This document shows, one piece after another, positions 21,466 to 34,431 of a stretch of DNA of 64,000 nucleotides. The translations under genes were made by a program, and so were the position numbers. Position 1 is the first letter of the stretch, and the number at the start of each line of letters is the position of its first letter. The notes below the pieces were generated by a model. The model ran no database searches. It saw only the letters and a list, made by a program, of their open reading frames with translations, and was not told the DNA's origin. Origin of the DNA: Gnetum montanum (lineage: Eukaryota; Streptophyta; Gnetopsida; Gnetales; Gnetaceae); NCBI GenBank assembly GCA_015680685.1, contig MNCI01006836.1, positions 93,075 through 157,074 on the forward strand. The letters run 5' to 3'.

Positions 21466-22299
21466 TGATGAGTCACGATATCAGATCCTTGATATTGAAT
21501 ACGTGATATCAGAGATGTCAAGGCAATATCAAACATGCAATATTAGAACTTGTCTCATTGCCTATAAATAAGAGATAGAGCACTTGGTTTTGCATAGTTT
21601 TTCTTAGTCCTTTAGCCGAACTCTTGCAGTTTTTCCTTTCTAGAGTTAGAATTATCTCTGAGTGCCCACAATAGGAGTCATAAAGTGAATGGATCTTTAT
21701 TCGAGCATTGTGTACCTAAGCAAACCTTGTGTTCGGAAATAAAGAAGAACTTTGTGATAAACCTTGTAACATTCAGAATAGATTATTTATTATATTTAAT
21801 GTTATTTATAGTTATTTAATGCTTTCATTAGTTCATTGATGTTGTTTTTATAGAATTATTCATCTTCAACAAGTAAGCACACTCAGTATGACCACTTCGA
21901 GTATACATGGAACACTTGGTAACCCAGTAACCACTAGCGTTTGGTAATCCCAGTAGTGTTACACTAGTTCAAGATGTGTCTGGCAAGTGGGAATAGATGT
22001 TGGTGTTAGGACTAGTTAAAGCATAGTTGATTAGTTAAATTAAATTAGTTATTCAATTATTTCATTTCTTCATTTTAAGCACTAGGAACATAAAACATAA
22101 AAAGCATAAAAAATCATATACCTCAAGTTTACTTAACCATACAATTGTGCCTTACAACTAAGCTTGGGAAGACAATGATCGCACAACCCATCCTTGTTCT
22201 GTGTAAGTGCATAAGCACTTAATCCTTGGAGTTCAACTAGATCACACGTGAATGCTCATATTCCTATGGTTGGGCGTGGGGGGTACCTTGTCACTCATT
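21466..22299 (+). repeat. A1 3' LTR (about 834 bp)
   Basis: Starts TGATGAGTCACGATATC and ends near ACTCATT at 22299. Alignable with 17242-18066, including the GATATC-rich start, CCTATAAATAAGAGA and the TTGGTAACCCAGT block. Preceded by a PPT-like tract, so I read it as the 3' LTR of A1. The flanks GAGTA and GAATA could instead be an imperfect target duplication of a second solo LTR. Confidence 0.7.
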
Positions 22300-22304
22300 G
22301 AATA

Positions 22305-22515
22305 AGATCTTGGAAAATTTGGAAGCCTTCATCCAAGCCTTGTGGCATCCTTGTAGGCTATGGAGTTTGTACTAATGACTATAAATAAGGATAAATGGCT
22401 TGAGGTTGTGCGATTGGCATTGGAATGGGCTCAAGTAGTTGTGTGACACTATCATAGGTGGGCTGAAAATGGAGAAGGAGGTTTGAGTTGGTACATAAGA
22501 AATAAAGAGAGTAAA
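22305..22515 (-). pseudogene. Tat-type gag fragment
   Basis: About 210 bp matching the Pro/Gln-rich N-terminal gag region of T2 at about 52585-52760 (shared plus-strand words ATCCAAGCCTT, CTATGG.(A/G)TTTGTACT, GGTTTGAGTTGG). It lies between the A1 3' LTR and C1; probably the site into which A1 inserted. Confidence 0.55.
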
Positions 22516-23720
22516 CATAGGTCATTTAATATCACTAAAATATTTTATGAACTATCTATAAAACGTTGACAAACTAAGGAATGATCTTACCTCCTCAACA
22601 TTCTTAGCAGTTGGCCAATTCTTAATAGCCTTCACCTTGGTAGCTTTCATTTGAATTTTATTTTTAGAAACCACATGCCCTAAATATTTCATTTCCCTCT
22701 TGAATAAATGAATTTTCTTCACATTGATCACCAACTATACCTCCTTGAATTTAAGATAGACCATTCTCAAGTGATCTAAGTGCTCTTCCTCATTAGAGCT
22801 ATACATCAAAACATCATTAAAAAAGATAATAAAACACCTTCCAATCAAGCCCTTCAATACATCATGTACCAGCCTCATAAATGTAGCAGGTGCATTTGTG
22901 ACCCAAATGGCATCATCAACTACTCAAAAAATCCAACTAGTATCTTGAAAGTTATCTTTCATTTATCACTAGGCCTGATTATGATTTGATGGTATTCACT
23001 CTTCAAATAAAATTTTCTAAAAATATTTGCATTGATAAGGACATTAACAATATCATCCATTCTTGGAATAGAAAACCTATATGTCACTATTATTTTATTC
23101 GCTTTTCTAGAATCAATGCACATCCTTCATTCATTGCTATAATTATTTGGCACTACCACTACTAGAATTGCATAAGATAAAATGGATTTTCTCATGAAAC
23201 CATTTGTAAGTAATTTTTGTACTTGCCTTTGCGATTCAGCTTTATGATTTGGTGCCATACAGTAAGCCCTTTCATTTGATGTGGTAGCATTAGGAATAAA
23301 ATCAATATGATGCTATACATTGCTCATTCATGGCAATCGATTTAATTTCCGCTTGAACACCTTGAAAAATTTCTTCTTTAAGCCTAGCCCACTTGTAGAA
23401 AGTTTGACCTATACATGATCATGATTAGTAGCAGCTATTGTCACAACAACAAAATCAAAACCTATTTCATCTTGTTCCTTAATATATTTTCCCTTTTCAA
23501 AAAGGATTAAGTAAGCATTAAGTGAGCATTGCTACCTCACTTATTTAACCATCATAGGAATTAACTCATGGATTCCATTAGATCTAGCTACATTCCATAC
23601 ATTTCTTACTCCACCAAATCGAAAACCATTATCAAAATCCCAAGGTCTACTAATAATTTCATTCACACAATCTATTGAAAGCACACCACACTTTACAACA
23701 TCATGAAAACCTCTAATTTA
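22516..23720 (-). pseudogene. C1 reverse transcriptase fragment
   Basis: The open part at 22552-22734 reads KIHLFKREMKYLGHVVSKN and KVKAIKNWPTAKNVEEV, then SFLSLSTFYR. Upstream, in other frames, MYSSNEEEHLDHLRMVYL (about 22745-22800) follows an active-site box with FNDV for the usual YxDDI. Further pieces run to about 23700. The sequence stops in the FYRRFIKYFSDI region, so connection, RNase H and integrase are absent. Several stops and frame changes. Confidence 0.65.
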
Positions 23721-25166
23721 AAAATTTAAGCTACATTGCTCCCTCATCTCTTGGAAATAATCTTTAGATAATCATTATACTTTATAGCATATAGGATAAG
23801 GATTAGATGCCAAACCCAATCTAGGAACTACTCCAAAAGAAATAATGTTTTCTTGGGCTTCTTTATCAATCAAAATAGGAATACATTCCCCACTAAGAAA
23901 AACTCTAGCTTCAATCTGAAATAACAATTTCTAGAATGGGTTCTCCTCTATTCACATTCCTCATGAATGAATAAGAATTTAATTTAGAAGCTTTCTTAAT
24001 TTTTTAACCATTAGAATTACCCCTCTAAAGACCTTGGCTTAATGTCTCCTTAACCTCCATGATTACACATGTTTTCCCTTGGCTACCTTGTGAAGTGGAC
24101 ATTTTTATTGCTTGTATCTTCATTCTCCATACTTGAAGCACTATATCTTGAATGAGCTACTTTCTTAACTCTTAACTTCCTTTCCTTGGTCATTCTTGGC
24201 CTTTCCCTTCTTATCACTAGTTTTTATTTTCTTGTCATGGTTTCCCTCCTTATCTTAGATTTGAACTTGGATTCCTTGTCCTTCCCCTTGAAAGTTTGTT
24301 TTCTCCTGTTTTTGAATCCACTTAATTTATTTTCACTCTTCAATACCAAAATCATAAGTCTCATAAATATTTTATGGCTTACAAAAAGATAAATCCTACT
24401 GATACATGATTTTGAGACCTCCTAAAAAGATTGAAGCCTATTCAATTTTCTTCAAATTTACCTTAGGTTTATGGAATAGATCATAGAATTCAATGTAGAA
24501 TTATTTAAAATCCTTATCACCTTACATTAGGAATTTTAACTTCCTAATGGTCTTTTATCTCTACTAAGACTATTCAAATTTCTTTTTCAACCTATACTTC
24601 TTCAGAGTCCAATCTCTAATGGATTGACTATTTTATCTTTCATAACCCTAAAACTATTTTTCCCACCAAGTAGAAGCCATAACTTCTAATATGAATTTAG
24701 CAATAGGTACCCTCATGTTATTTGTTACCTATTCCAACTCAAATTATTTCTCAAGTAATATATACCATTGAAAGTCTTCAACTCAATGTATAAAAATCTA
24801 GCAACATTATAGAACATTCTAGCAAGAATTTCTTCATTCTCCTCTTCAAGCTTACCTAGAGAAGAAGTAGTTACTTGGAGACCTCAAAATTATCATATGA
24901 GGAATAGGATTTTCTCCCATTTGAATCACTGGCAAATGGATTCCAACACTCCCATATCTAGATTGTCCTTCCTCTTGCTGATTATGAAACTTCTTCATTG
25001 AACATGCATACTCATCACCTCTACATGTCTAGATATTTCTAGGACCAATATTTCTATTAGTCTTTGCACTGATTTCATCTAAATAAGAAACCATCATCTA
25101 GAAGGTAGACTTCATGCTCTCCATGCCTCTATTTAAAAATTTCACCTATTTCTTCTTAGGCACCAT
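23721..25166 (-). pseudogene. C1 gag-protease, decayed
   Basis: The candidate gag start is the ATG at 25166 (MVPKKK, then a stop), 48 nt from the PBS. Recognisable gag words downstream are KSTF, MMVSYLDEIS and, near 24450-24530, FKQFYIEFYDLFHKPKVNLKKIE-like sequence (shown in parts: FYIEFYDLF, PKVNLKKIE), the 'F...Y..RF..L' end of the gag core. The protease region (about 23721-24100) is too broken to show its active site. AT-rich, many stops. Confidence 0.5.
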
Positions 25167-25214
25167 CAGCAATTATCAAAATTCTCAACCAAATTCAAGC
25201 AACAATAAACACAA

Positions 25215-25227
25215 AGCTCTTATATCA
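25215..25227 (-). other. C1 primer binding site, initiator tRNA-Met type
   Basis: Sense TGATATAAGAGCT against the tRNA-iMet complement TGGTATCAGAGCC, 10 of 13 matching; two nt from the LTR edge. Confidence 0.6.
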
Positions 25228-25229
25228 AT

Positions 25230-26220
25230 TACTTTAAATTAGGTTTACTTCAATTAAAATCACCTTTTAATAATAAATCTAGGTATCATGAAAAGATAAT
25301 TAAATTATTAAAAAGAATGAAAACTAGCTATCTTCAATTTCTTTCAAAGAAGATTACAACAAGATTGCCAAAACCTACAAAACATCCAAAACCACTTAAA
25401 CACTCACTTGATTCTATAGAACATGAGGGTTTACAACTACATAATGGTCATACTCAATACAAGACACAACCGATGAAGAATATCTTCAACAACTAAAATT
25501 GAAAATTCAATACATAAGCATAACTATAATACATAGGCTAACACACAACAAATTGATCTTGAAGATAGAACACTAACACACTTACTCAGCATGCTATAAT
25601 ACTATCTTTCCAAGCTTTCATCAACTTAAGAGCTCTCTCACCAAGACATCTTATGAACTCTACTTTCTCTGTATCTCCATGGTATAAGAATGAAACACCA
25701 ACATATTTATTAAGAAAATAAGATAAAAACCTAAGGAAATTTTGCACAAGCTTAACTTGGGTTTTCCACTTTATTTTTATTTTTCTCCATATTTTTCTAG
25801 CTATATCCAAACTTGGAATGGTATATTTTGAAACTTTTTCCACTATACAAGTCATCTCTAGCCTTCTCAAGTCATTTCTAGTAAAATTGGAACTTTTGGA
25901 AGAGACATCTTTTGTGAGTGGGAGATGTCTCCTTTGTGGATGATATGTATCCCTTAAGGCTAAGACATCACCCTTGATATGTCTTCTTAGTTTTAAAGAC
26001 ATCTTCTTTCTAGAGAAATATCTCCATTACTTTTGAGATGTCTCCTCTACAATGTGAGATGTCTCCTCTAAAGACTTAGCTCTCAGTAGAGACATCTTCT
26101 ATGCAATTCCAACTCCTAGAAAAGATATTTTCTTAACCTTCAAGATATCTCCATAGAGCCTAAAACCTATAATAATTATATGTAGGGAAAAACAAGTGGA
26201 TTAGAGGAGGTGTTCCTACA
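25230..26220 (-). repeat. C1 5' LTR (about 991 bp)
   Basis: Sense start TGTAGGAACACCTCC at 26220; the inner end is set by the PBS (terminal CA mutated). U3 holds about eleven copies of GAGATGTCTC or its complement between 25898 and 26160. A 138-codon frame at 25586-26002 lies wholly in this LTR and looks accidental. Confidence 0.65.
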
Positions 26221-26461
26221 CTAGTGTTTGAGTTATTCTCCATAGACTAATGGAATAACTAAAAATAGATAGTGATTAATATCTAATGAACTGATCTTCT
26301 CATTCATGGTAGGTTTAGAAATTATAGTAATAATTCTCACTTGGAGATTCACTTTGTGCTTCTTCATTTAATTTATAATAGAATTACTTGTTAGATTTAA
26401 GTTGCTATGTCTAACATCTATCCCTTCTACCATGGTCACATCCACCTCTAGCAGTTGTCAT
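26221..26461 (-). pseudogene. D1 gag, first part
   Basis: ATG at 26461, 43 nt from the PBS, begins MTTARGGCDHGRRDR, similar to the Arg/Gly-rich start of Tekay-type gag. Stops follow. Cut at 26220 by the insertion of C1; no continuation is seen on the other side. Confidence 0.4.
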
Positions 26462-26503
26462 TGTTGGACACAAACATACAAAATGAGGAAATTATCAAAC
26501 CTA

Positions 26504-26515
26504 CTCTCTTATAAT
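26504..26515 (-). other. D1 primer binding site, initiator tRNA-Met type
   Basis: Sense TATTATAAGAG against TGGTATCAGAG (8 of 11), followed shortly by AGGTTT as in the tRNA complement. Confidence 0.45.
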
Positions 26516-26524
26516 AGCTTATAA

Positions 26525-29500
26525 AACCACCCTATCTAGCCTTATATTAGCAAATATTATGTTGGGTAAATAATTCTGAATGAGTGAATTGGTCATTTCA
26601 AAAGAAAGTAAAATAAAAATGGACTAATGTAGTGATAATAAAGTGAAAGGAAATATGATGAAACCATGATCAAAATGAAAGGGAAAACATTAACAATGAA
26701 AGGATATAAAATATAAATAATATCGTCATAATCTAAAATTATATTAAAATCTAATTCTAAACTAAATTAAACAATGACACAACAATCTAAAAAGTAATGC
26801 ATAATAAAAAAAACATATAGTTGTTCTAGAACATGTTTAGAAATACAAGATAATATCAATGACCAAACCTAATGCATGCAAAAGAATAACTTATACATAT
26901 ACATACATATGCATAATATGTTTAAGAAAGAAATAGACTAGTACTAGAAAATACAATCCAAATATTAGTAGTAAACATCAAGAGGTCTCCCTACTTCACC
27001 TAGGTCCAGTGACCTGAAAATAAAAGAAGTGCTTAATAAACACTAAGTTAGAAACTTATCACCTTCTATAGTTGATTTAAGGGTAATTCTCATGGTGGAT
27101 AGTTGAAGGTAGGATAGCTTTCAAAACATTTCAATATGCACAAGCAAACTAATTATCATGAATCATACATCACATATAGATTTGAGAAGAAAATAAAAAT
27201 CTAACTAAATTAAATTATCCACTGTAATCCATTAACCTGAAAATAAGGAGGGTAGCACACATCACATTTATTTTCAAATGTATGAATTTTTATCATGTAT
27301 ACATTTTCCAAAACAAATTCCAAATCAAAAGATAAATCAGAATATGCATACATTATTAATTATTCTCAAACCAAACTAATAATTCTAGAGGCATCATTTA
27401 GGACTCATATCTAACATTCTAAAGACATTAAATAAGGGACTACTAAGCCATGGATCAGATTCTTCTATAGGATGGATCCTACAACAAGAACTACACTAAT
27501 GCATACTAGTGGGGATTAAATGATAAATATATTTAAGAAGTCCATCTCCAACTAGTTACACAACTTAATGCTAGCTCTTGATAATCAACATTCATATAAG
27601 CATCCAACCAAAAACAAATCAAACATTAATGGTGGAGAAACACAACTAATTGCCAATACATCCAAATGTCAAAAAGCTCCAACAATAATAAGTAATTAAC
27701 TCCAAGATTAATCTCAATAATCCAATATGAACTAGACTAACCAAAAAATGTCAATGATAAGATAAACTCAAAGGAAGTTAGATTGAGAGATCAAAAACTC
27801 GTCAAAAATATATCTTGGCTGATCTTAACCTAATCACAATGTGACCACAACTAGCATATTTTTTCAAAAAAACTTCTGGTAGAAACTATGATTAAAATGA
27901 CTTGACCATGACCTGTTGTTAACTAAAAACCACTCAAAATCACTCGAAACAAGAAGAAAAACAACATAGGCTTGACCACAACTTTACCATGAGCCATGTT
28001 TCTTAATCAACAATTAACCATAACTCATGGATTTACAAGTTTTTCAAAAATAGAGATTCAAATTATAACAAAAGGTAAAAAGGATCAACCACAACTTTAC
28101 CACAACTTAAACATGACTCATGATTGACAATAAGAGTCTCATGATGACCTATGGTTATCTTGTGATTTTAATGAAAATTTGAGAATATGAGAAAATAACT
28201 CAAAATAAACTCTAACAAAACAAAAAGCAATAAGAGATGTCAAAGATATCATCAACATGACTTACAAAAGATAATTAGATCATTAAACTAAGGAAATCAT
28301 TACCAACACAACGATGATACATCAAGGAGATCAAATCCTAGCTAAAATCATCAAAAAATAAAAAATGATAAATCCATAGAATCTAATGAAATAATTAGAA
28401 CCAAATAAAATCTATGATCATAGAAATGTAATGACACCATGAAGTGAGTCTAACATGCACTACCTATAATACTATGCTAACTAAGCTTAGGCTAGTAAGG
28501 CATTACTTAATCAAAAATATAAAGTATGATAAATAAAACATTATGTAATAAAAACTTGAATGGATGCTAAGAAAATTAAATAATAAGAATAGAAAACATC
28601 CAAGAAATTACAAACGCATGGAGGCACCAAAAGGAAACAAGAGATAAAATGTTACTAAAAAAGTGATAATAGTTTCATGCATTCCAAACCTAACTTGTGC
28701 ATGACCAAAAAGGAGGTAGTACCCTATTACCTAAGCCAAAAATGAATAGTACAATGATGAGAAAATAATAGTTAAAATTAAATTAGTACATAAGCAAATG
28801 AAAAATACAAAGCTAAATATATTATCCAAAGTAAATACATAGAATAAATATAAAGTTAAAAATTCATTTACATCCAAAGGGAATTATCCCTAACATTGCA
28901 TAAACTACCAATATGAATAAATATATAATGAACCATGAAACTTAACTAAAGTTACAATCAAAGTTGGCCTACATCTAAGATAAGAAAATATACAAAGAAA
29001 ATCCGAGATACATTCCAAATCCATAATTCCAATTGAACATTATAGTGTAGAATTAAACTTAAATTGGAAACATAATATCTAGCTATAAGTTCTTAAAACA
29101 GAAAATTAATCATTAGATTCTTCCTATAAATCCTCATTATTACAACTAACATAAAAGCTTGAGAATCATAGAAAACCAAGTGAATCAGTACTAACATTGA
29201 GCAGGATAAATAAAATAACAAAAGTACTCTCTTCTAAGTTTGGTTAGAGACATAAAGTAGTTCAACAGTCATGGACATGGGATAGCTATAATCAAATGTT
29301 AGCCAAATCAAATACAAAACTATGCAAATAGAGAAAAAGTAATAATGATAATCAAAATTCAACAAAGAGTTGTAAAACTAAAAACTCCATTACCATCCAT
29401 ACCTTGTCCAATCAATGAAAAGATAAATTTACCAATGACTGGTGAGTATAAAACTCACATTTTTTTATATGATTGGTATGTATAAAATCCACATAGTATC

Positions 29501-31310
29501 AAATGATTTATGAGTCTAAAACCCACATATTGTTAAATGATTGGTGAGTTAAAAATCCACATATAAATGATTGTTGAGTCTAAAATTCATATGTGATCAA
29601 ATGATTGGCCAAATAAAAACTAAAATCCAATGATCAAAAAAATTCAACAAATAAAGAAAGTCTTGGAAGATGGAAGAAGAATCTAATAAATTGTACAAAA
29701 CCAAAAGAAATCAAATACAAAGTATTGAACTGTCAAAAGGAAGATTCTAATGTGCCAAATGAATCCAAAATTAAAATGTAGGTTCAAATAAATATTTGAT
29801 AATTATAATAAATTTTCCAAATGGAAAATCTAAGCTTCCTAATATCATTATAGACTCCTATAGCTACTTTTGTGCCATTAATTACCAATTCCAAGTTTTC
29901 AAGTATTCTTGATACCCATAAAAACTCTATTTTGGCCATTTTCTTCCTTTTTCATTGCATGAAAATTAGGGATTAGTGAATAAAAGTTGATCAATTTTTC
30001 ATGTTGGACCTAATAGTGACATTAGATGTGCATTGCATTCTCATGATGAGGTCACAACAGACCAAGGAGGATTCCTTCTAATTTATGTTGATAAGACAAA
30101 TAACTTTTCTCTCTCAATCATTGGTATTTGGAGTCGTTTCAAGGGAAAAAATATGAAAAATGACTCAAAACCCTAGTTCTATAGTTGAATTTCTAGAATA
30201 ATTTAGAATGAAGGAAAAATATGATTAAAAAATGGACAAATCTAGTCAAAATATTAACTAATATCTAGTGCATATATAAAAATCTTAGAAATAGCAAAAT
30301 TATAGAATATAATATTAAAATAATCAAATCTAAGAAGTTAGGCAAACTAATAAATAGTTGTTAGATTACCAAGTAATGCTAAAGGAATGTGCACTAATCA
30401 AATTACCAAAATCTAAAGAAATAAAATACCAAATTAATCTACCTAAAATTTATAGCACTATAGAAAAGTTGCTTGCATAACTTTGATCTCCCAAAAAGTC
30501 TTGAAATTCAAAAGGCCTAGTTGATATTGTAGATCTTATTTATGGTAGATCTAGATCTATCTCCTTTCTAGTTGAATATGTTCTCCATTTTGGGCACTAT
30601 GTTCTAAATGTTATAAAGGCAAGACAAAAGGATTGTCTCTTATGGACTAGTTGTTAAGCTAATATTTTACAATGGTTTGATAGTATTGGAAAATAAGGTC
30701 TCGTCTGAAAAACCTAATTTAAAAAGAAAGTATAATTTTAAAAATATTTTTAAAATCTTTTCTCACATGAACTAGTTCCTAGTACTAGTCTAATGAGCAT
30801 CTCCTATGAGAAAGTTATTAGCTATGTCAACCGTAATTTGATAATTATGACTAATCCCAAACTAATAACAAGGTGTAAGGTCAAAAGCATAGCTAATGGA
30901 AGGCTACCATGAGATCCTCGGAAAAATAGGATTAATGAAAATTAAAAAAATTTAAAATATAATTATTTTCAAAATATGAATTATCCAAATAAAATAGACA
31001 AAAACTGAAGTATTATTCCATGTGCTAATGACCCATCTAGTGCCTAATACTAAAAAAAATACTAATACTAAAGTACCAAAATATTAAAAGCATAGAAAAA
31101 ACATTAAAATAATATAAAATTAAAATAAAACAAAAGAAAAAATAAAAACTTTGAATATATTGAAAGTAAAAGATAATTAAAAAGGGCATAGCTAGATACA
31201 TAACTTTAATAAAAAGCATAGACTATATAAGAAAAGAGATTAACAAGCATAGATATAGGTTAGCAAATAATAAATTAATGGGTAAGGGGTATCTAGAGCT
31301 AGGTGTTACA
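26525..31310 (-). repeat. D1 long LTR (about 4.8 kb), AT-rich
   Basis: Bounded by a PPT on the right (31311) and a PBS-like site on the left (26504). No copy of it is seen elsewhere in the window, so its length is inferred from these two sites. LTRs of several kb are known in Del/Tekay elements. No gene recognised; short tandem repeat at 29436-29612; loosely repeated ACCACAACTTTACCA words at 27840-28150. Confidence 0.5.
29436..29612. repeat. Tandem repeat, four to five units of about 40-45 bp
   Basis: Unit core ATGATTGGTGAGT.TAAAA(C/T)CCACAT, within the D1 LTR. Units differ by small changes and one shortened copy. Confidence 0.75.
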
Positions 31311-31324
31311 TTCTCCCCTCCTTA
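31311..31324 (-). other. D1 polypurine tract
   Basis: Sense CTTAAGGAGGGGAGAA directly before TGTAACACC, the usual chromovirus PPT/LTR junction. Confidence 0.8.
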
Positions 31325-32700
31325 AGAATCTTTCTCCTAGAAGATCTTAAGTTATGTGATATATATGTCTTTCTCCTCTTCCTATGTCAATTCTTGTTCT
31401 TCATGTCTTTCTTAAATAACTTGTACCATTGGAATAACTTTAGTCCTCTATCTTCTCTCTATCCTATTAATAATCTTAACTAGTTGCTCAACAAAATTGA
31501 TACTAGGTTGAAGCCCAGCATCCTACCAATTTACCTTATGATTAATATACTTCCTTAGCATAGAAATATAAATTACATCACAGATTGACTATGACTACTA
31601 TTGAAGATCAAGTTGATAGACAATATCATCAATTTTCCTAAAAATATAGAAGGAATTAATGTAGCAAGAACCTAACTTTTTTTTTTTCAACAAATCTCAT
31701 AATATCTTTTAATGATGAAACATTGAGAAAAACTTGATCATCAACATTAAACTTGAATGATCATTACCTATTGTTCACATAATTTCTATATCTGTTCTAC
31801 ACTACCTATAATTTACTTCTAACAATCTTGATATGTTCTATAGCCTCATCAATGATGTTTGTTATAGTCCTCAATCTATCCTCTATAGAATCCCAATAAA
31901 GAGGTGTATGAAAATGTCTATCATATAATATTTCATAAGGTGTTACTTTCAAACTAGCCTAATAATTATTATTATTAGCAAATTCTACTAAATAAAGAAC
32001 TTTTTTACAACTATCCTTGTAGATCAAAGTACATGGCCAAAAAAGTTTCTATCTAAGGATGACACACTAAGTTGAGATTTAACATAAATCCAAGATTTTT
32101 CTAAAAATACTACCAAAATCTAGAAGTAAACTTAAAATCTCTATTTAACATAATCATATTTGGAACTCCATGTAATTTGATAATCTCCAAAAAGAACAAT
32201 TCATTAATCTCTTTTACACTAGCTATTGCTTTTATAGCCAAAAAGTGAGAAGATTTGGTCAAATAATCTATGGCCACAAGGATGACATCATTCCTATTAT
32301 TGATACGAGACAAACCAATGATGAAATTCATGCCAATGATTTTGCATTTCTAAGGTCGAATTGTATGTGGATGAAGATAACCACTAGGCCTTTGATGCTA
32401 TATTTTGATCTATTAACATACCAAACTCTTAGGCACATACTCACCCACATCCTTCTTTATACCAATGCACTGATACTATGTCTTAATGTTATGATATATC
32501 TGATTACTACATACGTGCATCTAATGCTTGCTCAAATAAGCTTCATCAAGTAGTTTTTATCTAAATATTACTAGCACATGTGTTTTCCTTTTACATTTTA
32601 ACAAACTAGAACTATCAACTGTAAATGTTGAGTTTGTTTGAGATAGATTTGTAATCTTCTCCTAATACCAAAGATTTAATATCTTCTAAGCAATGGTTTC
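31325..32700 (-). pseudogene. D1 integrase with C-terminal chromodomain
   Basis: The DDE core piece at 32110-32331 is open: MNFIIGLSR, then ILVAIDYLTKSSHFLAI (second-position D..TKS.HF), HGVPNMIMLNRDFKFTSRF, where the family's SDRD reads LNRD. Downstream (about 31400-31560) comes a chromodomain in broken frame: VRIINRIERR, RTKVIPMVQV, EEQELT.EEEKD, matching 'ILDRRERRLRNK.I..VKV.W..EEATWE.E'. The chromodomain is thought to guide insertion to heterochromatin. Many stops. Confidence 0.65.
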
Positions 32701-32769
32701 ATCTCTTAGACTAGGTAAGATAGTAAGACTATAGAGTTTTTCAATTATCCTACGTGGTGCATTTGCTAC

Positions 32770-34431
32770 CTTATTCCCTTTGCGTAACTAATAACTCTGC
32801 TGAATGTCTCTATCTCATGTTTACTATTATTGATTCATAATGCACAAAAAAATCTTATGATTTATCTAGAAGGTAATTTGTTCATCATACAAATAATGTA
32901 TGAAAATATTAAAATCAAATATAACGATACCAAGTTATTAATCATGAGTTAGATATATGATCTCATAAAATTTTGGGTATCAAAAAGCATAGGTCACGAC
33001 CTTTCCATATTGCATGAGAATACCACCAAAACCTTCTCCTTAAGTATTTCTGTATATGTCATAAGACTTGCTAGTAACCATTAAGATCAATAGAAGTGTT
33101 AATATGAATCTCTATTTAAACTTCTTAAAAAGTCCTTTGATAATCATCTAACTAGAAGAAAATGTAGTCTTTCTTGAGTAGGTTATGTAGAGGTACTACA
33201 ATATTATAGAAATCCTCTACAAACCTTCTAGAATATCTTACAAGATCTAAGAAACTTCTAACTTTGTTCACTAAAGTTAGAATAGGTCATTCCCTAATCA
33301 CTATTATTCTAGAAGGGTCCATAGGTATACCTTTTAAAAAAATCACATGACTAAGAAATTATGTCTCTATCTTCTAAAATGCACACTTAGAAGCATGAGC
33401 ATATAACTACTAATCTCCCAAAGTCTACAACACTACATTTAAAAATTCCTTATGCACATATTCATTGGTAGAATAAACCAAAATATCATCAATAAAGATA
33501 ATTACACATGAATCTAAATAAGGATGCAATACATTGTTCATCAAGTACATGGAAACTATTGTGCATTAGTGAGTCCAAAAGGTATTAGTAAGAACTCATA
33601 ATGATCATATCTTTTCTTGAAAGCTATCTTAGGTACATCTTTCTCTCACATCCTAACCAAATGATAATTAGATTTCAAATCAATATAGAGAACATCTTAA
33701 CTTCTCTCAACTAATCAATCTTTGGTACATCCTTCACTTATATTCTAACTTGATCATAACTAGACTATAAATTAATATAGAAAATACCTTAGCTTCTTTA
33801 AATTAATCAAAAAAATTATCAATCCTAGATAGAGAATACTAATTCTTGACTATCACCTAATTCAACTATGTATAATCAATTCACAATATTTAAGTATCAT
33901 CCTTTTTCTTCACAAAAAGCACTGGTGCACCTTAAGGTAAAACACATAATTGAATCATGCCCTTATCTAGTAGCTCATGAATCTCTCCACCAACTCTAAT
34001 GAAGACATCAAATGATATTCCTTTAAGATAAATTGAGTTCTAGACTTGAGTGTAAAATCAAACACAATCTCTTTGTGAGGAGGTACCTTAGGAAGTTCTT
34101 TCTTAAATACATCCAAAAACTCCTAAATAACTAAGATTTGTTCTCTCTTACTAAGGATCTTTAGATACTAAGATCATGAAATAACTATGATTGCTCTTTA
34201 AAAACTACTAAAATATCTTGATTGTCACCAAGTCAAGATTAATCTATTTATTAGTAGTTTGAATTATAATCTCTCTTCCACTTGTGGAAATAAATATTAG
34301 AGTATTACTTCTACAGTCCAAATGTTTATCATACTTGGCCGCCTAGTCCATCCTAAGAATTACATCATACTCTTTATGTTTCATCATTAGATCATTGTAC
34401 TAGCTATTACATTGTATTATTACTTGATAAA
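32770..34431 (-). pseudogene. D1 protease-RT-RNase H, decayed
   Basis: Sequence runs collinear with chromovirus pol in the minus sense (RNase H about 32770-33010, RT about 33020-34000, protease-linker to 34431), visible as fragments such as an YPLPRID-like region near 33790-33850 and KEEH/HHLR-type words near 33400. No open frame over 60 codons. The 5' part is cut at 34431 where A2 begins. Confidence 0.45.

Larger units (their letters stand above)
15602..22299 (+). mobile_element. A1: Athila-like Ty3/gypsy element, 3' half
   Basis: RT, RNase H, integrase, a long 3' region and a 3' LTR in plus orientation. RT wording (FIYPTTNSEWVSSLVIVP, FLDGY, FMED-type box) follows Athila-type elements. The gag-protease half is missing because T1 begins at 15601; it probably continues on the far side of T1, outside the window. 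Interrupted by a solo LTR (17242-18066). Related to A2 and A3. Confidence 0.75.
22516..26220 (-). mobile_element. C1: truncated chromovirus (Ty3/gypsy)
   Basis: Sense order from the right: LTR (25230-26220), PBS, gag, protease, RT; everything after the RT palm is missing, and the element ends against the Tat gag scrap near 22516. RT words (YLGHVVSKNKIQM, VRSFLSLSTFYR) are of chromovirus type; clade not resolved. The outer LTR end (26220) abuts the gag start of D1, so C1 inserted into D1. Confidence 0.7.
26221..34431 (-). mobile_element. D1: Del/Tekay-like chromovirus with one long LTR
   Basis: From right to left in sense: protease-RT-RNase H-integrase-chromodomain (34431 to 31325), PPT, LTR start TGTAACACC at 31310, about 4.8 kb LTR, PBS (26504-26515), gag start (26461). 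So one LTR is flanked by internal sequence on both sides. A chromodomain after integrase and the PPT-TGTAACACC junction point to the Del/Tekay clade of chromoviruses. Very AT-rich and full of stops. Confidence 0.65.

Noticed and set aside
21461-22304. Second solo LTR with GAGTA/GAATA duplication
   Set aside because: A PPT-like tract precedes it and the A1 3' region leads into it, so a 3' LTR is the simpler reading; left open in the feature.
25586-26002. 138-codon frame
   Set aside because: Lies wholly inside the C1 LTR, with no domain and a motif-array composition.
32245-32553. 102-codon plus-strand frame
   Set aside because: Opposite the D1 integrase core, without motifs.
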